Below, piece by piece: positions 11,884-23,611 of a DNA stretch of 64,000 nucleotides (positions are counted from its first letter, which is position 1; each line of letters starts with the position of its first letter). The DNA is from Schizophyllum amplum. Lineage: Eukaryota; Basidiomycota; Agaricomycetes; Agaricales; Schizophyllaceae. Where the stretch lies: positions 286,934 through 350,933 of the forward strand of contig VDMD01000033.1 of the NCBI GenBank assembly GCA_007026445.1, read 5' to 3'. The notes below the pieces were generated by a model. The model saw nothing but the letters and a program-made list of their open reading frames with translations. It was not told the origin of the DNA and searched no databases. The position numbers were made by a program, and so were the translations under genes.

Positions 11884-13715
11884 ATGCTGCGCTCGACGAC
11901 GAAAACCGCGCTGAGCAGCGTCGCACGCCAGAGGTACGCGTATCCCCCCGGTACCCGTTGCGCACACCATCTCACGCCGATCGTCGCAGCACGCGTTCTG
12001 CGTCGACTTACGGTGCCCTGCACGACTTTGGCACGCACCATGTCAATAAGGGGGTAGGGCGTCTGGTCCCCGGGATCATGGAGAAGGGCGAGGGCTCGTA
12101 TGTCACCTACGAAGATGGGCGCAAGATGCTCGACTTCACCTGCGGAATCGGCGTGACGAACCTCGGTGCGTCCTGCGTACAACATTCTCCCCCATTCTGA
12201 CCTAAGCTATGTGTAGGTCATTGTCACCCCAAGGTCAGCAAGGCCGCGGCGGAGCAGTGCATGAAAATCGTGCACTCGCAGAACAGCATTTCCTTCCACC
12301 GGCCCTACCTCGAGCTCATCGAGCGGCTGCTGCCCACGATGCCGGACCCCTCCCTCGACTCGTTCTTTTTCTGGAACTCAGGCTCGGAGGCGGTCGAGGG
12401 CGCACTCAAGATGGCGCGGCTGATGACGGGGCGGAAGGGCTTTATCTGCATGCAGGGTGCGTGCTAGGCGAGCCATCGGGACGGGATGCGCGTACGACTG
12501 ACCGCACACAGGCGCGTATCACGGACGGACGTACGGCGCGATGGCGGTCACGAAGAGCAAGACGATCTACTCGGAGGGTACTGGGCCGTTGATGGTGGGC
12601 CTGGCGTCATGTGTATAGCGCCTGTCGTATTCTGACGACCTCGCAGCCCATGGTGTACACAGCGCCTTATCCCTACTTCCACCAACTCGGCCTGTCGCCG
12701 GACTCAACCCCTGAAGAGCACACGCGCGCGGCTCTGCATCAACTGCAGCTTCTGTTCAAGCAGCAGATTCGGCCAGACAGCGTCGCGGCGATCATCATCG
12801 AGCCCCTGCTAGGTTAGCAATCGTCTGCTTCCGTGTGGGTGTCGCTCATGACCTTGAGCAGGCGAGGGTGGCTACGTGCCCGCTCCGACATCCTACCTCA
12901 AGGCCCTGCGCGAGCTCTGCGACAAGCACGGCATCCTGCTTATTGTCGACGAGGTGCAGAGCGGCTTCGCCCGCACAGGCAAGTGGTGGTGCATCGAGCA
13001 CAGCGGCGTCCGCCCCGATATTATGACCTTTGCCAAGGTTCGCCGTGGATGTGTGAAGTGTTGCATATCTTTCTGACGATGGATGACGCGCAGGGCCTAG
13101 CGAATGGCTTCCCGCTTAGTGGAATTGTGAGCCGCAAGGAGCTGACCGACAAGCTGAAGCCGGGATGTATGGTGAGTGCGGTCCGTAGTCGAATCATATC
13201 CCGTACTTAACGTCGCATCAGGGTGGCACGTATGCTGGTAATGCAGTGTCCTGCGCTGCGGCTATTGCCGTCTGTGATGCGGTCAAGGAAGAAAAGATTC
13301 TCGAGAACGTCGACGTTCGGTGAGGGATTTGCATACGACGCCAGTCATGTGCGGGGCTAACCATCTACCCAGCTCAAAGCAGCTGTTCGCAGCCCTCGAG
13401 TCCCTGCGCTCTGACCCCGAAGTCGGCAAATACCTCCTCGACGTGCGCGGGCAGGGCTTGATGGCCGCCATCGAGTTCGCGCGGCCACCGCAGGATATTG
13501 ACATCGATCTCGCGACTGAGGGCGTCGAGGGATGCCCGTCGAACTTCGCTGCGCGCGTGGGCAAGAAGTGCATCGAGAAGGGGATGCTCATCTTGACAAC
13601 GAGCATTTACGAGGTGCTCCGTATCATTCCGGCTCTCAACGTCAGCGAGGCGGACATGGCGAAGGGTTGTGAGATTATCACACAGGCCGTGAAGGAGGTC
13701 GCGAAGGAGGGTTGA
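11884..13715 (+). CDS. Aminotransferase class III (4-aminobutyrate / ornithine aminotransferase-like), mitochondrial
   Basis: A PLP-dependent omega-aminotransferase. The start at 11884 gives [17 protein letters not shown], a basic, hydroxylated leader like a mitochondrial presequence, split by an intron. The blocks that follow are [116 protein letters not shown], the PLP aspartate in [18 protein letters not shown], and the Schiff-base lysine in [14 protein letters not shown], where an intron falls directly after the Lys. It ends VKEVAKEG at 13713-13715. About nine exons. Substrate specificity between GABA, ornithine and acetylornithine cannot be fixed from the sequence alone. Confidence 0.88.
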
Positions 13716-14007
13716 ATGGACACTTTGTGTAATTGAACACCATGTACTCACCCAGATGTAATGTACGCTTGGATAGTGCCCGACTAAAACACTTGGCTCA
13801 TCTCCGCGAACAGGTGAAGTGCGACAAAATGGGTCTACTAGTAGTACGCCGGTCGAACGTTGGATGCCACTCGGCAATCGCCGGGGCATTACCGGATCGT
13901 CGGCCCGCAGTGAACGCGATCGATACCCCCGACGTACCCCCGACGTGCTCGCGGTGCGCCGCCTAGAACATCCCGAGAGCGCTCCAAGTCCTTTGCCTCT
14001 TACCACC

Positions 14008-15443
14008 ATGTCCGCCGTCGACGCCGTATTCAAGATCATACCCACCATACAGGACTACGACTGGGGCAAGGTAGGCGAAGCCTCCAAGGTCGCCCAGCTC
14101 GCTGCCGCCTCCAAGGTCCCCGGCTTCACGCTGAACGCGGAGACCCCGTATGCGGAGGTATGCAATTGATTCATCATGATTGGAGGATATGTTTACAGTG
14201 GAAGGTGTAGTTGTGGATGGGGACGCACCCCAAGTCGTCGTCTGTGCTTCAGTCCGATGCGAGCACGACACTGGCGAAGCACCTTGCCGCGCACCCCGAG
14301 CTCATGGGGGAGCAGGTGACAGCGAAGTTCGAGGGAGATGGGACGAAGGAGGGGAACCTGCCCTTCCTATTCAAAGTCCTTTCCATTCAGAAGGCTCTCA
14401 GTATTCAGACGCATCCTGACAAGCAGAAGGCGGGCATCCTGCACAAGGAAAAGCCGGACATCTATAAAGGCGAGTGAGCGACATTATTGCGTATCGCTGC
14501 GCGTATGATGGTACTTACCCGACTTGCTCAGACCCAAACCACAAGCCTGAAATGGCGCTTGCCTTGACGCCATTTAAGGCGATGTGCGGATTCCTCCCCC
14601 TGGAGAAGATCGTACACCACCTGTTGACGACCCCCGAGTTCACTGCCCTTGTCCCGCCTAAATTGATGACCTCCTTCATGGTCTCTATTAACAATCCCGA
14701 GCGAGCGAAATCGTACCTGAAAGACCTCTTCGCCACCATCATGACTCTCCCGGAATCGACATACGGCCCACAGCTCACGGCGCTCGTCGCTAGGTACAAG
14801 GCAGGGGACCTCAAAGCCGGCGAGCTACGGGATGTCGTTGAGCTTGTGCTGAAGCTGGATGAGGACTTCCCTGGCGACATCGGCATATGGTGCGCCTTCC
14901 TGCTCAACTACCTCACGCTGGAAAAGGGCGAGGCCATCTTCCTGGGCGCGGGTGAGCCGCACGCCTACGTCTACGGCGGTGCGTACCTATCTTCTGCAAA
15001 AATTGGACGAGAAGGGTGGCTAACAGGCGGAAACAGACATCATGGAGTGCATGGCAAACTCGGACAACGTTATCCGCGCGGGGCTGACGCCCAAGTTACG
15101 GGATATTCCCAATCTCGTGGATGGCCTAACATATGTGCCGGGTCCGGGGACGAAGCACGCCGTACAACCAACCGCCTTCTCGTCGCCGTCGCGCCTGTAC
15201 GACCCCCCAATTCCTGAATTCTCTGTCGTCATGACGGCGCTTGGGGCAGGAGAGGCGGACACGCACCGCGTCGTGAATGGCCCAAGCATCGCGATTGTGA
15301 CGGAGGGCGCGGCTGCTGTGTCCTGGGGCAGCGGTGAGCTGCAGGTTAGCGTCGGGGACGTCTTCTTCGTCGGCAGCGGCCTCGAGCTGTCGGTGAAGGC
15401 GTCGGACCAGCTGGTGCTGTTCCGGGCGTTCGTTGAGGCGTGA
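14008..15443 (+). CDS. PMI40: Mannose-6-phosphate isomerase (type I, zinc-dependent)
   Basis: Interconverts fructose-6-phosphate and mannose-6-phosphate, feeding GDP-mannose for glycosylation and cell wall; cytosolic. The start at 14008 gives MSAVDAVFKIIPTIQDYDWGK. Then come ETPYAELWMGTHPKSS, FLFKVLSIQKALSIQTHPDKQKA (zinc ligand region), DPNHKPEMALALTPFKAMCGF (zinc ligand His/Glu), IFLGAGEPHAYVYG (zinc ligand His), DIMECMANSDNVIRAGLTPK, and the C-terminal cupin block ending LFRAFVEA. Four introns of 50-70 nt interrupt it. The length and all metal-site motifs match a complete enzyme. It supplies the mannose needed by the glycosylation route that also uses STT3 at 36.9 kb, but the two genes are not physically linked. 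Confidence 0.93.
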
Positions 15444-16316
15444 GGGTGACGACGGTACTTACCTTGGCTGCGCAGTCGCGGAGGTCAACGGCTGGTCGAC
15501 GGGAAGGTGAGGGCATCGCGCGGTCGGAAGAACCAAGTGTACGTATAGAAGGATACAAATTGTACTGGTGTACTGCAGGGTAGGCGGCATGGTCGAGGTC
15601 CGCTTCCGCAAGCGGCGGGCTTCTTTCTGGAACGCCTCTCATGATACGTGATCCGTCACTCGGGAAGACCATGGGAAGCGTGTATGTCCATTCAACGGTC
15701 CGATGCCGCTCTGATGCGTCGTCTACCCAATACTCGCCTCGTCCCTCGCCCTTTCTTGGGAAGGCACATACCTGCGCCACTGTATCAGCCGCGAATTCTG
15801 ACGAGAGTATCTACGACTTGGTTGATGTGCTCATGCTCGTGCCATCATCCATGCCTTATACTGAGGTCAGGTAAGCAAGAACGGCTATCGCAGCGCTGTC
15901 GCGAGCGAGGTAAGAATTGGCCGGACTTTTCCCCTGAGCGCTGACTTTGAATTCAAACTTGACAAACAGTCTTCAACATGTGTACTGATCTCAGCTCAGC
16001 TTTCACGGTCCTCATCGGTAGTGCCCTTTGACTTGAGTGCTGCCCCTTCAACTAACCCTTTCACAGATCGGTCTTTACCACTGCCAGATCTGAAAAGGTG
16101 CGTCACCTCCATTGTGGGCCCCATCCGACGCTCCCCGCTATGAGACATTCTTGGTCGAAGCGTGAACGTCGTGATGTAATTACACACCAGCAACACTTTT
16201 TCGAGGTTACTTATAACCGCCATCAACGCAACGGTACCTCCTACTGTAGGCGCCATCGCTCAACATCGGCTCGCTGAATACGTCCCGTTCGCTGCACAGC
16301 TGAACACGACGACACG
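15444..16316. other. Intergenic, no supported gene
   Basis: No frame shows a recognised motif. Short open frames at 15641-15944 and 15996-16256 look random. The stretch contains the 3' flank of the mannose-6-phosphate isomerase gene and the promoter of the Kelch gene. Confidence 0.5.
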
Positions 16317-17408
16317 ATGTGCGACGCGTTGCCACCTTTGCGCGCGTCCTGGACGCGGGTGCACACGTCTATCCCCCGTGCCCTTTCCTCACACTCTCTC
16401 GCCATTGTGAACGACTACGCTTATGTCTTCGGCGGCGAGCAGCAGGCGCGCAGGCCCGTCGATAACGCGATGCATGCGTACACCCTTCCCGGGGCTTCGG
16501 AGCTGCTCGCTGCCACCTTCCACGCTGATTATGACCATATAGTCCCGGAAGCCGGCGGAGGTGGTCCCGTCCCACCGCCGCGCGTTGGCCACACTGGCGC
16601 AGCCATAGGCGCCCTCATCTACGTTTTTGGTGGATGTGATAGCCCCGCTATGGCTCCTCTGGAAGAGCGTGGCCGCCTTTGGATTTTCAACACGGCGAAC
16701 CGGAAGTGGACGCACCTCGACCCCGTCCCCGCTTCGCCCATCCCGTCCGCTCGCTCGTATCATACCTCTGTGGCCACGAACATCTCCTTTACGGGGACAT
16801 CGGACGGACTCGCAGCCGCAGGAACGGTGCTCGTGCACGCTGGCCGCAAAGAGAACGTGCGATTCAACGACACCTGGGCATTTGATGTTGCATCGCGGAC
16901 GTGGAAGCAACTCCCAGACGGGCCAGCACCACCCCGAGGCGGTCCTGCGGTCGCCTTCGCGCAAGGCAAGCTCTGGCGATTCGGTGGCTTCGACGGGAAT
17001 CGCGAGCTCGGCGGGCAGCTCGATTTCCTCGACATGCGAGCACCGCGGGAGTGGAGCAGTGTTCCCGTCCCCGACGGGCAGGGACCTGGCCCGCGCTGTG
17101 TGGCGGGAATGCAGCTCATGACGGCAGCGGGCGGAAGGGAGTACCTGGTGGTATTTGGCGGTGAGCGTGCTCCCAGTGCTCAAGGGCACGCGGGCGCGGG
17201 AAGATTCTGGGGAGACGTATGGGCATACGCGCTGGGTGAGGAAGCGGGATGGAGGCAGGTGGAAACGGACGATACGGAGAAGATGGGTGAACGAGGGTGG
17301 TTCGCGAGCGCAGGCGGCATACGCGGCGGGTCCGCTGTCCTACTCTGGGGAGGTCTGAATGCACAGAACAGGCGGGAGGACGATGGGTGGCTTCTATCGC
17401 TGCGGTAA
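16317..17408 (+). CDS. Kelch-repeat protein
   Basis: A single-exon gene of 363 codons starting MCDALPPLRASWTRV. At least five Kelch-type beta-propeller blades can be seen: HSLAIVNDYAYVFGGEQQ, GHTGAAIGALIYVFGGCDS, SYHTSVAT with AGTVLVHAGRKENVRFNDTWAFDV, GPAVAFAQGKLWRFGGFDG, and REYLVVFGGERA with GRFWGDVWAYAL, plus a closing GSAVLLWGGLN. Each has the paired glycines and the downstream aromatic residues typical of a blade. Proteins of this size occur as stand-alone propellers, including nitrile-specifier-like and Tea1-related scaffolds. Nothing in the sequence fixes a partner. There is no signal peptide, and no introns are needed, unlike most neighbours. Confidence 0.88.
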   Translation: MCDALPPLRASWTRVHTSIPRALSSHSLAIVNDYAYVFGGEQQARRPVDNAMHAYTLPGASELLAATFHADYDHIVPEAGGGGPVPPPRVGHTGAAIGALIYVFGGCDSPAMAPLEERGRLWIFNTANRKWTHLDPVPASPIPSARSYHTSVATNISFTGTSDGLAAAGTVLVHAGRKENVRFNDTWAFDVASRTWKQLPDGPAPPRGGPAVAFAQGKLWRFGGFDGNRELGGQLDFLDMRAPREWSSVPVPDGQGPGPRCVAGMQLMTAAGGREYLVVFGGERAPSAQGHAGAGRFWGDVWAYALGEEAGWRQVETDDTEKMGERGWFASAGGIRGGSAVLLWGGLNAQNRREDDGWLLSLR

Positions 17409-17552
17409 TAGAATCGGCACATTCGTGATATAAGATGGATGGGTATCGGATACATACCACTGCCGGTACGCGTGCGCGCAGCTACTTGCTTAGTCTAGAC
17501 TTGAAAGTGACGAGGATGAACATAGTGCTTCTTCGGCAGGAGAGTCAACTCA

Positions 17553-19050
17553 CTAGACAGGTGCTTTCCTATTAGCCTGATAGATACCAGCGGTATCCTC
17601 CAATTCAACCTTGAAGCGGGAGCGCAACCACTCAGCCGCACCCTTCAGTTCTCCCCAGCGTCCCTCCAGGATACACATGGCGGAGGGCGACAAACGCACG
17701 GTTTCGATGGAAGATTCGCGGGAAACCACAAATCTGTAAAGCCAGGTCACATCGGAGGGCTTGAACGTCTGGCCGATGGATATAGTGCGCAGCCGCGGGA
17801 ACATGAGAGGCTTCGGTCTCATAGTGCTTGCTGTGATGCGCCCACTCTCCTCGCTGACGACGGTTTCTGTTGATGGACCACCATAGACTGACTGTCTGTC
17901 CGAGCGCTTTGCTCCATGCCTATTGTGACCGGGCACAGGAAGTAATTTGTCGCCGGGCGTATTTGTGAGGTGTAGGTGCTCAATGCTGACCAATGTACAA
18001 AGATACGCTCTGGACTTCGCATCGAGAGGGTGACCGACAAGGAAGTCGGATAGACAAAGTTTTCGCAGATGAGGCATTTGCTCTGCAGGAGGTAGGAGAT
18101 CGCTTAGCGACATAGGCGCGCGGAATACATACCCTCGTGGTCCCCTATCAGGGAGGTCACGCGCAAATTCCAGACTCTCCAGCCCGGGAAACGACGCGAA
18201 ACGCAGGACAGACGGCGATCCGGTTGTCGAATAACTGATGGATAGATGCTTGACTGACGCCGCGCAGATGATATCTGTATTGGGCTGATGCAAACCCCGC
18301 TGTGCCGTAGCACAAGCGTCTGTACATCCGGGCAGCGCTGAACCATGGCAGCGAACGTAGTCGAACAGTTTGTGAGAGATTCCATCGCCACATCTAGATA
18401 GGTGACCTTCTCCATGACGCCGGTCACTGGCACAACGACACCGCTGTTGACAAAGCGCTGAAGACGAGGGGCGGAGAAGCAGGGCCACGCAAGAGGTGCT
18501 CTACTAGGGATCTTAATGTCGTTGGTTTTCAGGTAGAAGGTCATGGCGCCGCCGTCACGGAGGCAACAGAGCCTCGCATCGATGCGCAGGCTGACAAGCT
18601 CTAGCAACGTGATGCCTGCGAGCTGACCGATGACGAGATATGCTGAGATATCATCTGAGCAGCAAAAGTGAAGCGTTCGGGTTCGATGGGCATGTTCACG
18701 AACCTCCGCCATAGCCTTGGCGAGGACCGGTGCCGGCCGCCCGAGTTCCAACTCCGAGCTGTAGGGCTCCGAGTCGATACGCACATCGACAAGGCAGGCT
18801 TTCGAGCGCGAGAACCACCGCTTCGCACGGTCGACAGGGTCGTGTCCGAGTGCGGCCCGCTTAATATCGACGGTGATATTGGTCCACAGCGTCGCATCGT
18901 CGAGCGCGATGGCGCGCCACAAAGCGCACACCTGGCCCATGAGCACGGGCGCCGGAAAGCTAGCGCTCGAACGAGTAGCATCGTATTCTTTGAAGATGTG
19001 CACCATGATTTCGGATGGCAGGAAGTCTATGATGACTGAGAACAAAGAGC
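17553..19050 (-). pseudogene. F-box / LRR-like gene (family A, copy 2), apparently damaged
   Basis: A paralogue of the F-box gene at 7501-9163: FLPSEIMVHIFKEYD, MGQVCALWRAIALDDATLWTNITV, LVLRHSG, VKHLSISYSTTG, LRKLCLSDF and the shared C-terminal block VVSRESSIETVRLSPSAM then LEDTAGIYQ. Two defects are visible. The codon where copy 1 has its ATG reads ATA, so initiation must move to the internal ATG in EIMVHIF or to an unseen upstream exon. Near 18270-18310 the frame changes between LVLRHSG and DIICAASVKHL. A 41-nt GTACAG...CATCAG intron could keep the frame but would remove conserved residues and is unusually short. It is most likely a pseudogene, though a working alternative model is not excluded. 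Confidence 0.65.
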
Positions 19051-19444
19051 TGTATTGAGTGACACTGTGACACCCGAGGGCGGCGGGGTCACGCAACCAT
19101 CTCGACGTCCAAACAATGCCAAAGGCGCCGGCCCAAAGCGAGCGCCCCCTGTTTGCGAGTGATAAATGCGAGTAGCTGCGATGAACAAGACGGTGAGATT
19201 GAAAGTGAGATTTGGCAGCAGAATACATTAAGTAAAGGATGTAGCAGAGTACAGACAGCGTCGAGGGTGGATAAACTATGAGTAGCAACGGCACAGACAG
19301 CACTCGGACATCGGTACGTGACATAGAACATGGACCGAGCCCGAGACACCATGTCTGGTACAAAGCAAGAGGGTCTGGCTCCGTCGACAAGCTGATGTCA
19401 GACAGTACAGCGAAGCCAGATAGTACAGCGAGCGTCGCGCGCGC
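19051..19444. other. Intergenic, no supported gene
   Basis: An open frame runs on from the F-box copy upstream on the minus strand, but it has no F-box-like or other recognised content. I see nothing else of note. Confidence 0.45.
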
Positions 19445-21446
19445 TCAGAAAGAGTACCCTTGCGAGTAGCTCTGCCTGCTCCCGCCCCCAAAGCCCTGGC
19501 CGCCGAATCCTGCACCGCCGAACCCGCCTCCACCACCGAACCCGCCGCCGAAGCTCCCGCCACGCGCGCCGTGGAACTGCGCGAAGAGGTCGGCGAGGTT
19601 GACGTCGTTCATGCCGCCGAACTCGGACCCGCCCACGCCTTCCTCGTCGTCGCCCATGTCGTAGCGGTCCCTTTTGTCCGGGTCTGAAAGGACGGCGTGC
19701 GCCTCGACGACGAGCTTGAACTTCTCTTCGTCGCCACCCTACGTGAAGAAGGTTTGGCGTTAGACGGGAGAGGCGAGCGGGCGCTAACAGATGATACGCA
19801 CCTTGTCTGGATGATGCAGCAAACTCTGCTTGCGGTAGGCTTTCTTGATCTCGACGCTCGAGCAGTCGCGCGGCACGCCGAGGATCTTGTAGTAATCCTT
19901 GGTCTTGCTGCGCTTGAGATCGATCTCTGCCTGCTTCAACTCACTCTTCAAAGTACGAATTTCGGCCTCCGTTGTTGAGCCCTCCGTGCTCGCCTCGTGA
20001 ATGGCGGACTTGAAGTCCTGCACGGCAGAGTCGTAGTTCTCGAGCACGAGGTTGATGCGTGCGCGCGTTCGCAAAGCCTTGTAAGACGTGGGCACGAGGC
20101 GCAGCGCGCTGTCAGTGTCTTCGAGCGCTTCTTGATGTCTCAATAGCTGCGGCGTGGGGGATAAACATGGTGCGCAATGAGGACGGTGTCTGCGCAGTCA
20201 CCAACCTTGACGAGTGTTGTCGCTCTGTTAGACAGTAAAGTAGAACGTATTTGACCACCCTTCCCTTCCGTTTCTACTTCGCCGATCGCCTGGAGATGAG
20301 TTTCAGCCGGCGACATGCGCATCGTGAGCAATCAACGCACGTCAATAGCCTCGCCGTATTTCTCGATCGCCTCCTCAAATTTGCCGGCCTTGAAGAGGGT
20401 GTTGCCTTCCTCCTTAAGCTTTTCCACTTCCTTGACGCGCTTTCGCAATTTCTGCGCGTTCGTGTGTCCAGGATCTAATCGCAGAGCCTGCGATACGTGC
20501 TGTACAGCTTGCGGGAGCTTGCCACACAAGAAGAGCACCAGACCACGTGCAGTGAGGGCATCGGGTGACGAGGGATGCTGTCGGAGCGCATCGCTGAGTT
20601 TTATTAGTATGTGATCTGGTACGTCGGACACCCCACACGCACTTCGCTGCCGCATTCGCCGCGTCCCAGTTTGCCCTCGCCAACTCCAGCTCCACGCGCC
20701 ACAGCCGCCACTCTATCGGCACCTCCTGCGGGTCCGCCTCGATGCATTGCAGGCACTTATCCAGCGCCAAGCGCGCCATCCCCCAGTCGCTCTGCTTGCG
20801 TGCGCGCTCGAACTTCTCTAGATGGCCTTCAAGCTCCTCGATCTTACTCTGCAACTGCAGGGCTTGCGCGTTGGTTGGCTCATCGGACAACGCAGTGCGG
20901 ATTGTCGACATGGCGGGGCCGGTGTTTCCGAGTGCGGCCTGGCAACGTGCTAGCCGCAGGAGCGTCTTCACGGGCGGGGGGCGCTGAATGTTCATCGCAG
21001 CCTGGCAATCGGAAAGCGCAGGGCGGAAGCGCTTGAGCGCGATATACGACGCCGCGCGATTGGTCAGGTAGGCCGGTTCCGCGGGGTTCAAGTCTGCAAG
21101 GAGGCGTGAGTAACATAAGTTGGAGGAGGGGGCGTTGCGACACACCGATCGCTTGGGTGTAGAGGTCGATGGCCTCCTGATACCGCTTTGCCTTGAAGGC
21201 ATTGTTCCCCTGCTCCTTGGTTTTCTCGGCTTGCGCCAGCTTGTCTTCGGTCGGCATCTCTGCGGTGGAGGATGAGGGAGACTGAGGCGGAGGCGTGCTG
21301 GGGCCCGATTCGGCGGCTCTGCGACATGGGTTAGCGCCACCCTATTACAGCAACGAAGTCTGCGCTTACCCATCTCCGTTTGCCGACCCGTTGCCATTCG
21401 CGGCGGCGGCGGCCCTCTTCTTGGCCTTGTTCTTCTTGTTGGCCAT
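19445..21446 (-). CDS. TPR- and J-domain co-chaperone (DNAJC7 / TPR2-like)
   Basis: An Hsp70/Hsp90 co-chaperone, cytosolic or nuclear. The start at 21446 gives [20 protein letters not shown], a basic Ala-rich leader. TPR units follow across several exons: [114 protein letters not shown] and [17 protein letters not shown]. The J domain is [33 protein letters not shown], with an intact HPD, continuing after an intron in [24 protein letters not shown]. The tail is Gly/Phe-rich ([12 protein letters not shown]). The order TPRs then J domain then a G/F tail matches DNAJC7. About seven exons, all reading intact. Confidence 0.9.
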
Positions 21447-22009
21447 GGTGTTCTGGTGGCTAGGCGCGGGCTGCTGCGTCTCAGCGATGCGATATAGCAC
21501 TTTCAAAGCCAGACGCACCTGGTTCCTATTCAAGAGTGGCTTCACTAAGGGATTAACGGACTAGCAGTGCACAAGACGCACTCGTGTTAGGGCGGCGCAG
21601 GAGATGATGACGCGATCGCGCAAAGTAGAAAACTCTCGACGGTTCCGGGGAACGAGGGGAACGGCGGCAACGCGTGAGGAGACAAGCGGGACGTTCGCCG
21701 TCGTCGGGGACAACGCTAAGAAGTTTTGAGAACAATGCCGCTCGCGTTTCTCCCATAATGAGCAGGCCGCTGATAAATACGCGCATACAGATCGGGCTTT
21801 GTTCTTTGTCAAGAACGCGTCGCCCCTTCTCGGATCGCGATAGCCATACCCCATTCTCGTGTATGCTGTGCTCAGCGCTCTGATATCGATCCTGCGCCTG
21901 GTGTGCGGGTGAAGGCTTGCGACCCATGCAGGGTATGGCACACAATGGTGACTGCCACTCGTAGTAAGCGCACAATAACGCGTTCTATTGACAAACAATG
22001 TGGTTGCGA
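21447..22009. other. Intergenic, no supported gene
   Basis: Overlapping minus-strand open frames at 21553-22049 carry no recognised motif. The stretch holds the co-chaperone promoter and the 3' flank of the left kinase-like gene. Confidence 0.5.
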
Positions 22010-23611
22010 CTATTGACGAGCGGTATGCACATTGTTCCCATGGACCCACCCGATGCTGAAATCGCCGTCGGGATCCACCTGGAGCATGTGACCGTAGCGA
22101 AAGATACTCGCCGAGTCCAATTTATGCACTAGCTGGCATCGACGCATGGAATCGCGTAGCGCACATGTCTCTTCGTCGTCCGCCGGCACCGTCACCTTGC
22201 CGAGACGCTCCCGGTAGATGTTCAGGTACGTCCCGGTGTACTTATTGACGGGACGTGAGTATCGGTCCAGGACGTAAGGGTCAGGGTCGTCGCGCCAGGC
22301 ATCGCGCAGGGATCTGAGCCTACGGTGTGCCTCCGCCATAGATATACGAGCGTCCGGTAGGCATGTCATAGCCTGCAAAATGGGCAAGAATTGCGGGGTA
22401 AATCCGGTCAAGTCCTATGATCTGATGAGTGAGAAAAAGACAGGTGAGCCCAGGGAGAGACTCACGTAGAAGTGCTCTAGCATGAACATGCCCATCTGCC
22501 AGACATCCGCCGCGAAGGGATCAAATGGTTGTCCAGAGCTGAATTCGGGAGCCGGTTTTCGAGCAAGGATCATCAAGTCGGGCCGAGGAGGCACTAAGGC
22601 ATCGAGGGACCCGTCCATGAACACACTTGCGCCAAACTCAACCAACCCGTACTTGACGGGTAGGTGCTCCGCTACGGGATGGAATCCATCGGGAACAAAG
22701 CCAAAGAAATTGAATTGGAACCTGGACTGGTAGACATCCTACGGAAATATCAGTTTCGCGAGCAGTTCGTTTAGAACAGTGCGTACCAGATGTGCGATGC
22801 GGTTCTCGTGAAGAAATGCGAGGCCCTGAAGCAAAGCGTCATCGACGAACGCTCGCAGTACTGCTTTACAGAAGATAACTCACTTCGGTCACCTGCGTAC
22901 AGCACTCGATGGCAGTCCTGGGTGTCTTGATATCGCTCTCAATATAGTATGTCCACCGGGGAAATACTGCGAACGTGTACTGCTCGTGCTCAACGAACTC
23001 TATGACGGGGAGAGTGCGATTACGGGGATCCCGTCGTTTATCATCGCGCGCAAGGTGCTTCAGAATGCGAAGTTCGCAGAGTCCCGCTGCGTCACGACCG
23101 TCGGAAACCACCTTGATCATAGTCTCGTGGCCAGACCTCGAAGAGGTGAAAATAGTCAGCGACAGAACGTGACAGCGACGGACAGTAGCCTTACTCGGTC
23201 GTTGCCGGCCAATCAAACGGAGGTGGCTGGCGGGGGGAGGTGAGGTGAACAGGCGCAAGCAACTTGAACATCACGCACACAATACGGTTCGACGTAGCGT
23301 CGCAATCCGAACGTGCTATGGGTATCTTCCAGATTCACTCCGTTTCCAGGAAATGTGCTGTCGACGCATCCAGGAGGATATACTTGTGAGAAGAACATAT
23401 CGGTGTCATGATTTTTGCGGGGTACGTAGAGCTCGTAGCCTCGGTTCAAAAAGACACCACTGAGATGTTGCCAGACAAGGTAGACAGCACTGACTCCTCG
23501 CGGGGTCATCGTCCAAAGCGTTTTCCATTGCGCGAGAGTCTCCGGTAGGAATGGCTGGATCTTCGTCATGACCGCATAACAGGACTCCGGACTCGAGAAC
23601 ACCCACCTCAT
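22010..23611 (-). CDS. Kinase-like protein, left copy of an inverted pair (probable pseudokinase)
   Basis: A fungal protein with a eukaryotic protein kinase-like fold. The start at 23611 gives MRWVFSSPESCYAVM. Exon 2 holds the beta-3 lysine region (SGHETMIKVVSDGRDAAGL), then CELRILKHLARDD and the hinge-like HEQYTFAVFPRW. The catalytic loop is GLAFLHENRIAHL/DVYQSRFQF, which keeps an Asp but lacks the usual Asn. The DFG position reads EFG (KYGLVEFGASVF). The C-lobe block is PFDPFAADVWQMGMFMLEHFY, then DLTGFTPQFLPILQAM. About five exons; the stop is at 22010. Catalysis is unlikely, with a changed Mg-binding Asp, but the fold seems kept. It is divergently paired with the copy at 23976-25540. Confidence 0.8.

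Noticed and set aside
19050..19390. An N-terminal extension of the damaged F-box copy
   Set aside because: The frame is open by chance; the residues do not resemble the N-terminus of the intact paralogue, which begins directly at the F-box.
22010..23611. Frameshift in the left kinase-like gene
   Set aside because: The apparent frame changes are explained by short introns with correct GT-AG sites at the same places as in the right copy.
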